DNA from: DATKCF01 sp035513345
GTDB taxonomy: Bacteria > Gemmatimonadota > Gemmatimonadetes > Longimicrobiales > RSA9
Direction: 5' to 3'
Assembly (NCBI GenBank): GCA_035513345.1
Contig: DATKCF010000188.1
Location: forward strand, 62,001-126,000
Length of the DNA: 64,000 bases
Positions 19,619 to 27,431 of this stretch are shown here, piece by piece; the first letter of the stretch is position 1; each line of letters begins with the position of its first letter. Both the position numbers and the translations under genes were made by a program. Below the pieces are notes generated by a model. It was not told where the DNA came from. It saw nothing but the letters and a program-made list of their open reading frames with translations, and did no database searches.

Positions 19619-20954
19619 GGCTGAGCGGCAGCCGCCGTACGCGCCGGAAGCCGAGATCAGCGTCCTGGGCGGCATGCTGATCGACAACGACGCAGTCGCG
19701 AAGGCCATCGAGATCGTCGATGACACGATGTTCTACCGTGAAGCGAACCGGCGCGTGTTCCGCGGCATGGGCCGGCTGTTCCAGCGTGGTCAGATTGTCG
19801 ACCCGGTCACGCTCGGCGAAGAGCTGAAGAAGACCGACGAACTCGATGGCGTCGGCGGAATGGCATACATCGCCGAGCTGCTCGACGCCGTGCCGACGGC
19901 CGCCAACATCGAGTACCATGCGCGCATCATTCGTGAGCGCGCGCTCCTGCGCCGTCTGATCGAGGCGTCCAGCGAGATCATCCGCGATTCGTACGAGAGC
20001 GGCGAACGCACCGTCGACGAGATCCTGGATGAAGCGGAGCAGCGCATTTTCCAGGTCGCGCAGCAGCACGAGCGCGGCGGCTTCGTCTGGATCAAGAAGA
20101 TACTGTATCCGACCTTCGAGAAGATCGAACAGTTGCAGGCGGCCAAAGGCGGCATCACCGGCGTCTCGACCGGGTACTATGATCTCGATGAAATGACGGG
20201 CGGCTTCCAGAAGGGCGATCTCGTCATTATTGCGGCGCGGCCCAGCATGGGGAAGACCGCGTTCGTCACGGGCGTTGCTCTGCAGGCCGCAATCGCGAGC
20301 CGGACGCCGGTTGCGCTGTTCTCGCTCGAGATGTCGAAGGAGCAGCTCGTCCAGCGCATGCTGTGCTCCGAAGCGCTTGTCGATCTCGGCCGGCTGATGC
20401 GCGGGCGATTGACGGATGACGATTACGTCCAGCTCGCGCAGGCGGCCGCGCACCTCAATACCGCACCCGTCTGGATCGATGACTCCGGCTCGCTCAACGT
20501 GCTCGAAATGCGGGCGAAGGCCAGACGGCTGAAGGCGGACCAGCCCGAGCTCGGCATGATCATCGTCGACTACATCCAGCTGATGAACTCCGCGGGCAAG
20601 GCCGAGAACCGCGTGCAGGAGGTCAGCGCCATCAGCCGCGGCCTCAAGGCGCTCGCCAAGGAACTCGCTGTTCCCATCCTGGCGCTGTCCCAGCTCTCGC
20701 GGGCGCCCGAACAGCGGACCGACCACCGTCCGCAGCTTTCCGACCTGCGCGAGTCCGGTTCCATCGAACAGGATGCCGATCTGGTCATGTTCCTGTACCG
20801 GCCCGAGTATTATCATCGCGATGATCCCGAACTGCACGGCAAGGCGGAACTCATCATCGGCAAGCAGCGCAACGGTCCGACCGGCCTCGTCAATCTGTAC
20901 TTCCGCCGGGAGTGCACACGCTTCGAATCGGTTGCAGACCGGCTCGAGGCGTGA
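19605..20954 (+). CDS. dnaB: Replicative DNA helicase DnaB
   Basis: A 449-residue hexameric helicase that unwinds DNA at the replication fork. The N-terminal DnaB domain (YAPEAEISVLGGML) spans about the first 110 residues; the RecA-like C-terminal ATPase carries Walker A ARPSMGKT (211-218), SLEMSKEQL, Walker B IIVDYIQLM, and QLSRAPEQR followed by DLRESGSIEQDAD. The ATG at 19605 (MIRFEAERQP) was chosen over one ten codons upstream. It overlaps the glycosylase gene by 14 bases. No intein interrupts the ATPase. Confidence 0.97.
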   Translation: MIRFEAERQPPYAPEAEISVLGGMLIDNDAVAKAIEIVDDTMFYREANRRVFRGMGRLFQRGQIVDPVTLGEELKKTDELDGVGGMAYIAELLDAVPTAANIEYHARIIRERALLRRLIEASSEIIRDSYESGERTVDEILDEAEQRIFQVAQQHERGGFVWIKKILYPTFEKIEQLQAAKGGITGVSTGYYDLDEMTGGFQKGDLVIIAARPSMGKTAFVTGVALQAAIASRTPVALFSLEMSKEQLVQRMLCSEALVDLGRLMRGRLTDDDYVQLAQAAAHLNTAPVWIDDSGSLNVLEMRAKARRLKADQPELGMIIVDYIQLMNSAGKAENRVQEVSAISRGLKALAKELAVPILALSQLSRAPEQRTDHRPQLSDLRESGSIEQDADLVMFLYRPEYYHRDDPELHGKAELIIGKQRNGPTGLVNLYFRRECTRFESVADRLEA

Positions 20955-20982
20955 TGTTCTCACTTCCGCGGCATTGACGCCG

Positions 20983-22341
20983 GTGTCCGTGCGGACGCGA
21001 ACGGTCTTCTTCTGCGGCGATTGCGGTAACGAGGCATCGCGGTGGTCGGGTCAGTGCGCGGTCTGCGCCGCATGGAACACCATGACGGAGCAGCCCGCCA
21101 CCGCGCGACCGGGCAGCCGCGCGCGACCGACCGCCGCCCCGCCGGCGGATGCGATACTTCTCGGAGACGTATCGACGGACCCCTCGGCGACACGGTTCGG
21201 AACGGGCATCGACGAGTTCGACTTCGTTCTCGGTGGTGGCACGGTGCCTGGTTCGATCGTCCTCATCGGCGGTGAACCCGGCATTGGCAAGAGCACGCTC
21301 CTGCTCCAGGTGGCGGCCCGTCTCGAGAGCGCCGGACGCAGTACGCTCTACGTGTCGGGTGAGGAGTCGCCACGGCAGGTGCGGATGCGCGGCGAACGGC
21401 TCGGGGAAGACACCTCGCCGGTTGCGTTCCTGGCGGCAACCGAGCTGGACTCGATCCTCGCCGCCGCGGAGCGCTCGTCGCCTTCCGTGATGTTCATCGA
21501 TTCGGTCCAGACGATCCACAGCGCCGATGTCGACTCGGCAGCGGGCAGCGTATCGCAGGTACGCGAATGCGCGGCAAGACTCCAGCTCTGGGCCAAGGCT
21601 CGTGATGTGACCGTGTTCCTGGTGGGTCACGTGACGAAGGACGGCAGCGTCGCGGGACCACGAACACTCGAGCACATCGTCGACACGGTTCTGTACTTCG
21701 AGGGCGCTCCGGGCATGGACCACCGGATCCTGCGCGCTACGAAGAACCGGTTCGGCAGTGTGGACGAGATCGGCGTCTTCCATATGACGGGCGCCGGTCT
21801 CGTGCCGGTGGCGGACGCGTCGGCCGTCTTCCTTGCGGGCCGCAGGGCTGGTGTGAGCGGCTCGGCCGTGGCCGCGGCGATCGAGGGTTCGCGGCCCATG
21901 CTCGTCGAAGTGCAGGCGCTGTGCACCCGCACGAGCTACGGCGCACCCCAGCGTGTGGCCAACGGCTTCGACAGGCAGCGTCTCGCGCTGATTCTGGCGG
22001 TGCTCGAGAAGCGGGCCGGCATGCCGTTCGGAACTCTCGATGTGTTCGTCAACGTCGCGGGTGGCGCTCGACTCGTCGAGCCGGCCGCCGACCTTGCCGT
22101 CGCGCTCGCGCTCGCGTCCAGTGCGCTCGACCGCGCTGCGTCCGAAAGTGCTGTCTTCGCCGGCGAGATCGGACTGGGCGGAGAGGTCAGGCCGATCGGA
22201 CTGGTCGACCGCCGCCTCTCCGAAGCCGCGCGGCTCGGATTCAGGACAGCATTCGTCCCGGAAGGCACACGTCCGGCCAGCGGCATTGGCGTCCGCGGTT
22301 GCGTCGACATCCGGAGCGCGATCGACGAGGCGCTGTCATGA
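20983..22341 (+). CDS. radA: DNA repair protein RadA
   Basis: About 452 residues; a DnaB-like branch-migration helicase acting in recombination. Order: zinc finger CGDCGN...CAVC (Cys11, 14, 25, 28), RecA-like ATPase with Walker A GGEPGIGKST (96-105), the RadA hallmark KNRFGS, and a C-terminal Lon-protease-like domain (GARLVEPAADLAVALALAS). Start codon is uncertain: GTG at 20983 or 20989 places the zinc finger correctly, with TTG at 20974 also possible; no strong ribosome site is visible. In-frame sequence before 20974 overlaps dnaB and is not RadA-like. The stop overlaps ispD by four bases. Confidence 0.94.
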   Translation: MSVRTRTVFFCGDCGNEASRWSGQCAVCAAWNTMTEQPATARPGSRARPTAAPPADAILLGDVSTDPSATRFGTGIDEFDFVLGGGTVPGSIVLIGGEPGIGKSTLLLQVAARLESAGRSTLYVSGEESPRQVRMRGERLGEDTSPVAFLAATELDSILAAAERSSPSVMFIDSVQTIHSADVDSAAGSVSQVRECAARLQLWAKARDVTVFLVGHVTKDGSVAGPRTLEHIVDTVLYFEGAPGMDHRILRATKNRFGSVDEIGVFHMTGAGLVPVADASAVFLAGRRAGVSGSAVAAAIEGSRPMLVEVQALCTRTSYGAPQRVANGFDRQRLALILAVLEKRAGMPFGTLDVFVNVAGGARLVEPAADLAVALALASSALDRAASESAVFAGEIGLGGEVRPIGLVDRRLSEAARLGFRTAFVPEGTRPASGIGVRGCVDIRSAIDEALS

Positions 22342-23021
22342 GCGTTCGCGCCGGTGTCGTGGTCCCCGCCGCGGGCGCAGGCCGACGCATGGGTGGTGTC
22401 GACAAGGCGTTTCTCGAACTGGCCGGCGAACCCGTGCTGGCCTGCACGCTGCGCCCGTTTCTCGACGAACCCCGCGTCGTGGCCATCGTCGTCGCGCTCG
22501 ACCCCGCAACCGCACGACATCCGCCACACTGGCTGACGCAACTCGATGAACGCGTCACCATCGTTGCCGGCGGAGCTGAACGCGGCGATTCCGTTCGTAG
22601 CGCGCTCCATGCGCTGCCCGATGATCTCGACATCATTGCCGTTCACGATGCCGCCCGGCCGCTGCTCACGAGCAGCCTCGTGAGTCGCGTGATCGACCAC
22701 GCCGCAACCGGTGCGTCCGTCGCCGCCGCGCTGCTCGTGACCGACACCATCCATGAGGCCGCGCCCGACGGCACCATCCTGCGGACGCCGGACCGTACCG
22801 GCCTGTGGGCGGCGCAGACGCCACAGGCGTTTCCCGCGTCCGTGCTCCGCCGTGCGCATCACGAAGCCGCGCTGGCCGGGATCGAGGCGACGGACGACGC
22901 CGCACTCGTGACCCGCTTCGGCGCGACCGTGCACATCATCGAGGGCGAGCGCACGAACCTCAAGCTGACCGTCTCGACAGATGTCATCATCGCGGAGGCG
23001 TTGATACGCTCGCGCGAATGA
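22338..23021 (+). CDS. ispD: 2-C-methyl-D-erythritol 4-phosphate cytidylyltransferase
   Basis: A 227-residue enzyme of the MEP isoprenoid pathway, joining CTP to methylerythritol phosphate. The nucleotide site is VVPAAGAGRRMGGVDKAFLEL; the metal and substrate segments include AGGAERGDSVRSAL, VHDAARPL, TQTPQ-like AAQTPQAF, and TDDAALV. ATGA overlaps couple it to radA before and the tsaC-like gene after. No ispF is adjacent or fused. Confidence 0.95.
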   Translation: MSVRAGVVVPAAGAGRRMGGVDKAFLELAGEPVLACTLRPFLDEPRVVAIVVALDPATARHPPHWLTQLDERVTIVAGGAERGDSVRSALHALPDDLDIIAVHDAARPLLTSSLVSRVIDHAATGASVAAALLVTDTIHEAAPDGTILRTPDRTGLWAAQTPQAFPASVLRRAHHEAALAGIEATDDAALVTRFGATVHIIEGERTNLKLTVSTDVIIAEALIRSRE

Positions 23022-23689
23022 CACCGCAGAACACGGACCCGACCATCCCGTTCCGAACGGAACCGGAGCAGCGTGCAGCGCTCGAACGCGTCGTTCGCCA
23101 CCTGCGGGCGGGAGGACTGATCGCGTATCCGACCGAAACCGTGTACGGCTTCGGCTGTACACTGCAGCCGGATGCACTTTCAAGGCTTGCGGCGATCAAG
23201 CGGCGCGCCGTCGACAGCCCGTTCCTGCTCCTGGTGACAGACAGGCACATGTTCGCGAACGCTGCATGGACTCCAGCCGCCATCGCCCTTGCCAGCGCGT
23301 TCTGGCCCGGACCGTTGACGCTGGCGCTGCGGACCACGGGCGGCCAGCTTCCGCGCGAGGTCGTCTCGACGGCCGGTACGGTGGCGCTGCGGGCAACGCC
23401 CCATCCGGGCATCCGGATGCTTCTGGAACGATGCGGGCCGCTGACTTCCACGAGCGCTAACGCGCCGGACGACCCGCCGGCCGTGGACGCAAGGACCGCC
23501 GCGGCGCCGCTCCTGGCCGCCGCCGCGGGCTGGCCGGTCCTCGTGCTCGATGGCGGTACGTTGCCGCCCTCGCGCGCATCGACGATCGTGGACTGTTCGA
23601 CCGAGCCACCCAGGCTGGTTCGCGCCGGCCAGATCGGCACGAACCAGCTATCGGAGGTGATCCATGGAATCGAAGTCACCGAGCCCTGA
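23018..23689 (+). CDS. tsaC: L-threonylcarbamoyladenylate synthase (TsaC/Sua5 family)
   Basis: A 223-residue YrdC-domain enzyme that makes threonylcarbamoyl-AMP, the donor for t6A in ANN-decoding tRNAs. Signature elements: AYPTETVYGFGC, KRRAVDSPFLLLV, WPGPLTLAL, and LTSTSANAPDDPP. It lacks the extra Sua5 C-terminal domain, so it is the short form. The start lies in the ispD stop (ATGA). It overlaps the following phosphatase gene by 26 bases; a Sua5-type gene next to a low-molecular-weight phosphatase also occurs in Bacillus (ywlC/ywlE). Confidence 0.93.
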   Translation: MTPQNTDPTIPFRTEPEQRAALERVVRHLRAGGLIAYPTETVYGFGCTLQPDALSRLAAIKRRAVDSPFLLLVTDRHMFANAAWTPAAIALASAFWPGPLTLALRTTGGQLPREVVSTAGTVALRATPHPGIRMLLERCGPLTSTSANAPDDPPAVDARTAAAPLLAAAAGWPVLVLDGGTLPPSRASTIVDCSTEPPRLVRAGQIGTNQLSEVIHGIEVTEP

Positions 23690-24179
23690 AGGCGACGGCA
23701 CGAACCTGCCGACGACGTACAATCTCCTGTACGTGTGTACGGGCAACACGTGCCGCAGCCCGCTGGCCCGCGCGATCACGGAACAGCTGATCGCTGCCCG
23801 CGGCTGGACCCACGTGAGTGTCGACTCGGCGGGTACCGCAGGAGTCGAAGGCGCCCGCGCGTCGGAGAACGCAATGGTTGTCGCGCGTGAGCACGGCCTG
23901 TCGCTGGACGAGCATCGATCGAAGGAACTCACCGCGGACCTGCTCGACTGGGCGGACCTGGTGCTCGTCATGACGCCATCGCAGTTCGAGATGGTTGCGC
24001 GGCTCGGTCACGCGCCGAAGGTCGCGCTGGTTACCGATTTCGTCGAAGGCGTCGGCTCGGGTCAGGCGGTACGGGATCCGTTCGGTGGTGACATCGACGC
24101 GTACCGCCAGACCTGCGAACAGCTGGTGCGTTCGGCCGAGAGCCTGCTCGAACGGCTCGAACCGATCCTGTCGCCGTGA
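23664..24179 (+). CDS. Low-molecular-weight protein phosphatase, arginine-phosphatase type
   Basis: A 171-residue cytosolic phosphatase. The P-loop CTGNTCRS starts at Cys25 with Arg31 completing the CX5R site; the general-acid Asp is in RDPFGGD. In the Bacillus protein-arginine phosphatase YwlE the loop is also CTGNTCRS, and its second Thr is the reported determinant for phospho-arginine over phospho-tyrosine; ordinary members carry a bulky hydrophobic residue there. Thr29 is the matching residue here. The first 18 residues are an unstructured-looking lead; the fold begins at NLLYVC. It overlaps the tsaC-like gene by 26 bases and aroE by four. Substrate class is inferred from one residue and gene order. 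Confidence 0.85.
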   Translation: MESKSPSPEGDGTNLPTTYNLLYVCTGNTCRSPLARAITEQLIAARGWTHVSVDSAGTAGVEGARASENAMVVAREHGLSLDEHRSKELTADLLDWADLVLVMTPSQFEMVARLGHAPKVALVTDFVEGVGSGQAVRDPFGGDIDAYRQTCEQLVRSAESLLERLEPILSP

Positions 24180-25000
24180 AGATCACGGCCGCGACCCGCA
24201 CGTTCGCGCTGCTCGGGGATCCGGTCTCGCATTCACTTTCTCCCGCAATTCAGAACGCGGCGATCCGCGCCGCGGCCGAGGATGCGGTCTATGTCGCGTT
24301 GCGGTGCAGCTCCGAATTCGTGACGCCGCTCGTTCGTGCGATAGCGCACGCGGGCGGTGGCGGCAACGTCACCATTCCACACAAGGCGCTCGCCGCGGCC
24401 GCAGTCGATCGTCCATCGGACGCCGTTATCGCGACCGGCGCGTGCAACACCTTCTGGCTCGACAATGGTCAGGTTCGAGGGGAGAACACCGATGTAGCCG
24501 GTTTCGAGGCGGCGGCCAGCCAACTGTTCGGTACGATGGAGGGCGTGAGCGCCTGCGTCCTCGGAACCGGCGGTGCCGCACGTGCGGTCGTCCACGCAAT
24601 CCTGCGCGGAGGCGGCGAAGCCACGGTCGTCGGACGGTCCACGGCTTCGCTCGCCGTGCTCGAACGCACGTTCGATTCCGATGCGCGCCTGCGCACAGCG
24701 GTGGGATTCGCGCCTGTCGCGGCCGGCAGGTTCGACCTGTTCGTCAATGCTACGCCCGTGGGCATGAAGGGCGACGACGTGGTACCCATCGATCTCGACA
24801 CGTTCCCCGCCATCCGCGCGGTGATCGATCTCGTGTACAGGGCGGGCGGCACGGCTTTGACCAGGTCAGCGGCATTGCGCGGGATCGACGCGTTGGATGG
24901 TCGTGAAATGCTGCTCGCGCAGGGAGCGGCCGCATTCGAGCTGTGGTTCGGCAGGAAAGCGCCGGCCGACGCGATGCGTGCGGCGATAGCGGACGGGTAA
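24176..25000 (+). CDS. aroE: Shikimate dehydrogenase
   Basis: A 274-residue NADPH-dependent enzyme reducing 3-dehydroshikimate in aromatic amino acid synthesis. Substrate residues: SHSLSP, NVTIPHK with catalytic Lys70, and ENTDVAGF with Asp106. The nucleotide-binding loop is LGTGGAARAV, and the C-terminal LLAQGAAAFELW closes the active site. The GTG start at 24176 overlaps the phosphatase stop by four bases. Last gene of the coupled run that began at yicC; 72 bases separate it from comF. Confidence 0.96.
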   Translation: MKITAATRTFALLGDPVSHSLSPAIQNAAIRAAAEDAVYVALRCSSEFVTPLVRAIAHAGGGGNVTIPHKALAAAAVDRPSDAVIATGACNTFWLDNGQVRGENTDVAGFEAAASQLFGTMEGVSACVLGTGGAARAVVHAILRGGGEATVVGRSTASLAVLERTFDSDARLRTAVGFAPVAAGRFDLFVNATPVGMKGDDVVPIDLDTFPAIRAVIDLVYRAGGTALTRSAALRGIDALDGREMLLAQGAAAFELWFGRKAPADAMRAAIADG

Positions 25001-25072
25001 CGCGGAGTTCCGCGGGCGAGGCGGTCTGGCTGAGTATGGTCGAAGCGCGCTGCACCGCTGCTACCGTCCCGC

Positions 25073-25894
25073 ATGGCCATGGAGGCGCCCCGGCCGTGCA
25101 GCGATCCTGGGTCCGTGCTTCGCGACCGATCATTCATCCGTGCACTCGCCGACCTCGTGCTGCCGCCGGCATGCCTCGTGTGCGACGGCATCATCGACCC
25201 ACGCGACACGGCCCGCCTCGTATGCCGTCGCTGCCGCTCCCTGCTGCGGGCTGTGCCCCATCCCGCATGCACCCGCTGCGAAGCTCCACGTCTGGTGACG
25301 GCTCGATCCGATGAGGCGTGTGCCGAGTGCCGGAACTGGCCGGACTCGCTGACCGTAGCCCGGTCCGCGTGCCTGCTGTTGCCACCGGCGGACGTCATCG
25401 TGCATGCACTCAAGTACCGCGGGTGGCCGGCCCTCGCCTCGCCGATCGCGGACCGGATGGCAACCGTCAGACTGCCGGCCGCGGTTCGCGACGCGGCCAT
25501 CTGCGTGCCCGTCCCGACCACCCGCGCCCGACTTCGAACTCGCGGCTACAATCAGGCCTCCCTCATTGCGGCCGCATTCGCGTCGCGGACCGGACGATCC
25601 ACGTGCGATGTTCTGGCGCGTGAAGGACATACCGGGACACAGACAGCCTTGCAGCCTGTTGCTCGCAGGGCTAACGTGGCTGGAGCGTTCCGTTTCGTTC
25701 CGGAACGGGCCGGCGCGGTGCGCGAGGGTGCCGTTCTGCTGATCGATGACGTTCTGACGACCGGTGCGACTGCCGCCGCGTGTGCCGCTGCCCTTGCCGA
25801 CGCAGGCGCGTTGAGTATCGGTCTCATCACGTTCGCCCGCGCCATCGATGCGCGCAGGTTGACTCAATCCAATGGAGCCATGGATGACCGCTGA
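25073..25894 (+). CDS. comF: ComF family protein
   Basis: A 273-residue member of the ComF/GntX family, related to phosphoribosyltransferases and needed for DNA uptake in some competent bacteria. The N-terminal part has two zinc-binding pairs, CLVC...CRRC and a further CTRC...CAEC. The C-terminal part has the PRPP-type motif LLIDDVLTTGAT and the TRGYNQA block. ATG codons at 25073 and 25079 are both possible. It overlaps gap by 11 bases. No other competence gene is in the window, so a transformation role is unproven. Confidence 0.88.
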   Translation: MAMEAPRPCSDPGSVLRDRSFIRALADLVLPPACLVCDGIIDPRDTARLVCRRCRSLLRAVPHPACTRCEAPRLVTARSDEACAECRNWPDSLTVARSACLLLPPADVIVHALKYRGWPALASPIADRMATVRLPAAVRDAAICVPVPTTRARLRTRGYNQASLIAAAFASRTGRSTCDVLAREGHTGTQTALQPVARRANVAGAFRFVPERAGAVREGAVLLIDDVLTTGATAAACAAALADAGALSIGLITFARAIDARRLTQSNGAMDDR

Positions 25895-26933
25895 GCGGAA
25901 CACATCTGGCGGAACCGCAAAGAACAAGCGGATTCGCGTCGGTATCAATGGATTCGGCCGCATCGGGCGCCTTGTCTTGCGCGCGGCCAAGCGACACAAC
26001 CCCGAAATCGACTTCGTCGCCATCAACGACATCACGGATACGAAGACACTCGCGCACCTGCTGAAGTATGACTCCGTGCACGGCCGCTACCCGGGATCCG
26101 TCGCCGTCACCGGGGACGGCCTCGAGATCGACGGCGATGCGGTCAGGGTGTTCAGCGAACGCGATCCCGCCGCGCTGCCGTGGGGTGATGTCGGTGCGGA
26201 CATCGTCTTCGAAGCCAGCGGCCGTTTCACCAATCGCGACGATGCCGCGAAACACCTCGGCGGCGGCGCGAAGAAGGTCATCATCACCGCGCCAGCCAAG
26301 GGCGAAGACATCACCATCGTGATGGGCGTGAATCACGACAGGTACGATGCCGGCTCCCACCACGTGGTGAGCAACGCGAGCTGCACGACCAACTGTCTCG
26401 CACCAGTCGTCAAGGTTCTCTTCGACCGATTCGGATTCACGAACGGTATCATGACCACCGTGCACAGCTACACCAACGACCAGCAGGTCCTGGATCTCCC
26501 TCACAAGGACCTGCGTCGGGCCCGTGCCGCAGCCCTCTCGATCATCCCGACCACAACCGGCGCTGCCCGGGCCACCTCACTCGTCATTCCGGAGGTGAAG
26601 GGCAGGATCGACGGTGCCGCCATGCGCGTTCCGACGGCCGACGTCTCGATCGTCGATCTGACGGCCGAGCTGGAGACGGACATCACGGTCGAATCGGTCA
26701 ATAATGCGTTCCGCGAGGCCGCCGCGGGCGCGCTCTCAGGGTTCCTGACTGTTTCAGAGGAACCACTGGTGAGTGTGGACTACATCGGCAATCCGTCGAG
26801 CGCGATCGTGGATCTGCTGTCGACGATCGTGGTCGGGCCCCGCCTGGTAAAGGTGCTGGCATGGTACGACAACGAGTGGGGCTACTCGTGTCGTTGCGTG
26901 GACCTTGCGCGCATGATGAGCGAGACGCTCTGA
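25884..26933 (+). CDS. gap: Glyceraldehyde-3-phosphate dehydrogenase
   Basis: A 349-residue glycolytic dehydrogenase. Nucleotide loop GINGFGRIGR is at residues 20-29; the Asp in AINDITD favours NAD. Catalytic Cys167 sits in SNASCTTNC, followed by THSY-like TVHSYTNDQ and WYDNEWGYS near the end. The ATG at 25884 follows GGAG at 25874-25877 with six bases between, which decides against the ATG at 25872. It overlaps comF by 11 bases. The 15 or so residues before the fold are a short charged lead. Downstream are 200 bases with no gene, holding a promoter. Confidence 0.96.
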   Translation: MTAERNTSGGTAKNKRIRVGINGFGRIGRLVLRAAKRHNPEIDFVAINDITDTKTLAHLLKYDSVHGRYPGSVAVTGDGLEIDGDAVRVFSERDPAALPWGDVGADIVFEASGRFTNRDDAAKHLGGGAKKVIITAPAKGEDITIVMGVNHDRYDAGSHHVVSNASCTTNCLAPVVKVLFDRFGFTNGIMTTVHSYTNDQQVLDLPHKDLRRARAAALSIIPTTTGAARATSLVIPEVKGRIDGAAMRVPTADVSIVDLTAELETDITVESVNNAFREAAAGALSGFLTVSEEPLVSVDYIGNPSSAIVDLLSTIVVGPRLVKVLAWYDNEWGYSCRCVDLARMMSETL

Positions 26934-27002
26934 CGCGGGCGCAACGGCGGGCGGCGTGCATGCGGATGCAGGCGTGAGAACGGTGTGGGGGCGGTCGGTC
27001 CA

Positions 27003-27032
27003 TTGACTCGCCGTGGCTGCCGGTATTAGCCT
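27003..27032 (+). promoter_or_regulatory. Promoter for the zinc-ribbon gene
   Basis: TTGACT (27003-27008), 18 bases, TAGCCT (27027-27032), about 100 bases before the zinc-ribbon start. The other parts of the 26934-27133 gap show no gene or strong terminator. Confidence 0.6.
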
Positions 27033-27133
27033 GCAACGTATGCGCGTGTTGACGGATCGCGCGCCTGCGGGCCCTCTGTGGCACGCAACTCGCGCCTTCC
27101 ACCCGCCGGACAATGTCGTTACTGGAGGTGACC

Positions 27134-27334
27134 ATGACGACCACGGACGGGGCACTGCACGGGACGTATCGCTGTCCGGTATGCGGTCATCGCGATTCGA
27201 TCGAGGTGATTCCGGACGCGCCCGCGAAGCGGACGAAATGCAGCTATTGCGGCGCTGCGCTCGATGTTACGGCGCGCAGCGCGGCGACGGTGAATCTGGA
27301 TGTGAAGGTCGCGGAGGAGCCGGTGCCGGGCTGA
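27134..27334 (+). CDS. Zinc-ribbon miniprotein, function unknown
   Basis: A 66-residue protein with a well placed ribosome site (GGAGGTGACC before ATG 27134). Two CxxC knuckles, CPVC and CSYC, lie about 25 residues apart in the first 45 residues, the usual spacing of a single zinc ribbon. The remaining 20 or so residues are plain and end in VAEEPVPG. An upstream in-frame ATG at 27113 would disrupt the ribosome site and is rejected. It sits alone between gap and pgk with its own promoter and a terminator after it. Such ribbons often bind nucleic acid or protein, but nothing here fixes a role. Confidence 0.75.
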   Translation: MTTTDGALHGTYRCPVCGHRDSIEVIPDAPAKRTKCSYCGAALDVTARSAATVNLDVKVAEEPVPG

Positions 27335-27356
27335 ACCGCGGATGACAATCGAGGCC

Positions 27357-27397
27357 ACGCGGCCGCGGCGTTCGTTTGCCGTGGCCGCGTCGTCTTT
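27357..27397 (+). terminator. Intrinsic terminator between the zinc-ribbon gene and pgk
   Basis: A 13-bp stem pairs 27357-27369 with 27378-27390 around an eight-base loop, with one G-T pair. It is followed by CGTCTTTTC. It ends about 35 bases before the pgk start, so it could also act as an attenuator for pgk. Confidence 0.72.
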
Positions 27398-27431
27398 TCG
27401 GCCATGGACCCGTACAGGAGTGGGCGGACGA

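Noticed and set aside
25001..25014. Small inverted repeat CGCGG/CCGCG after aroE
   Set aside because: Only five pairs with a four-base loop and no T-run; too weak to call a terminator.
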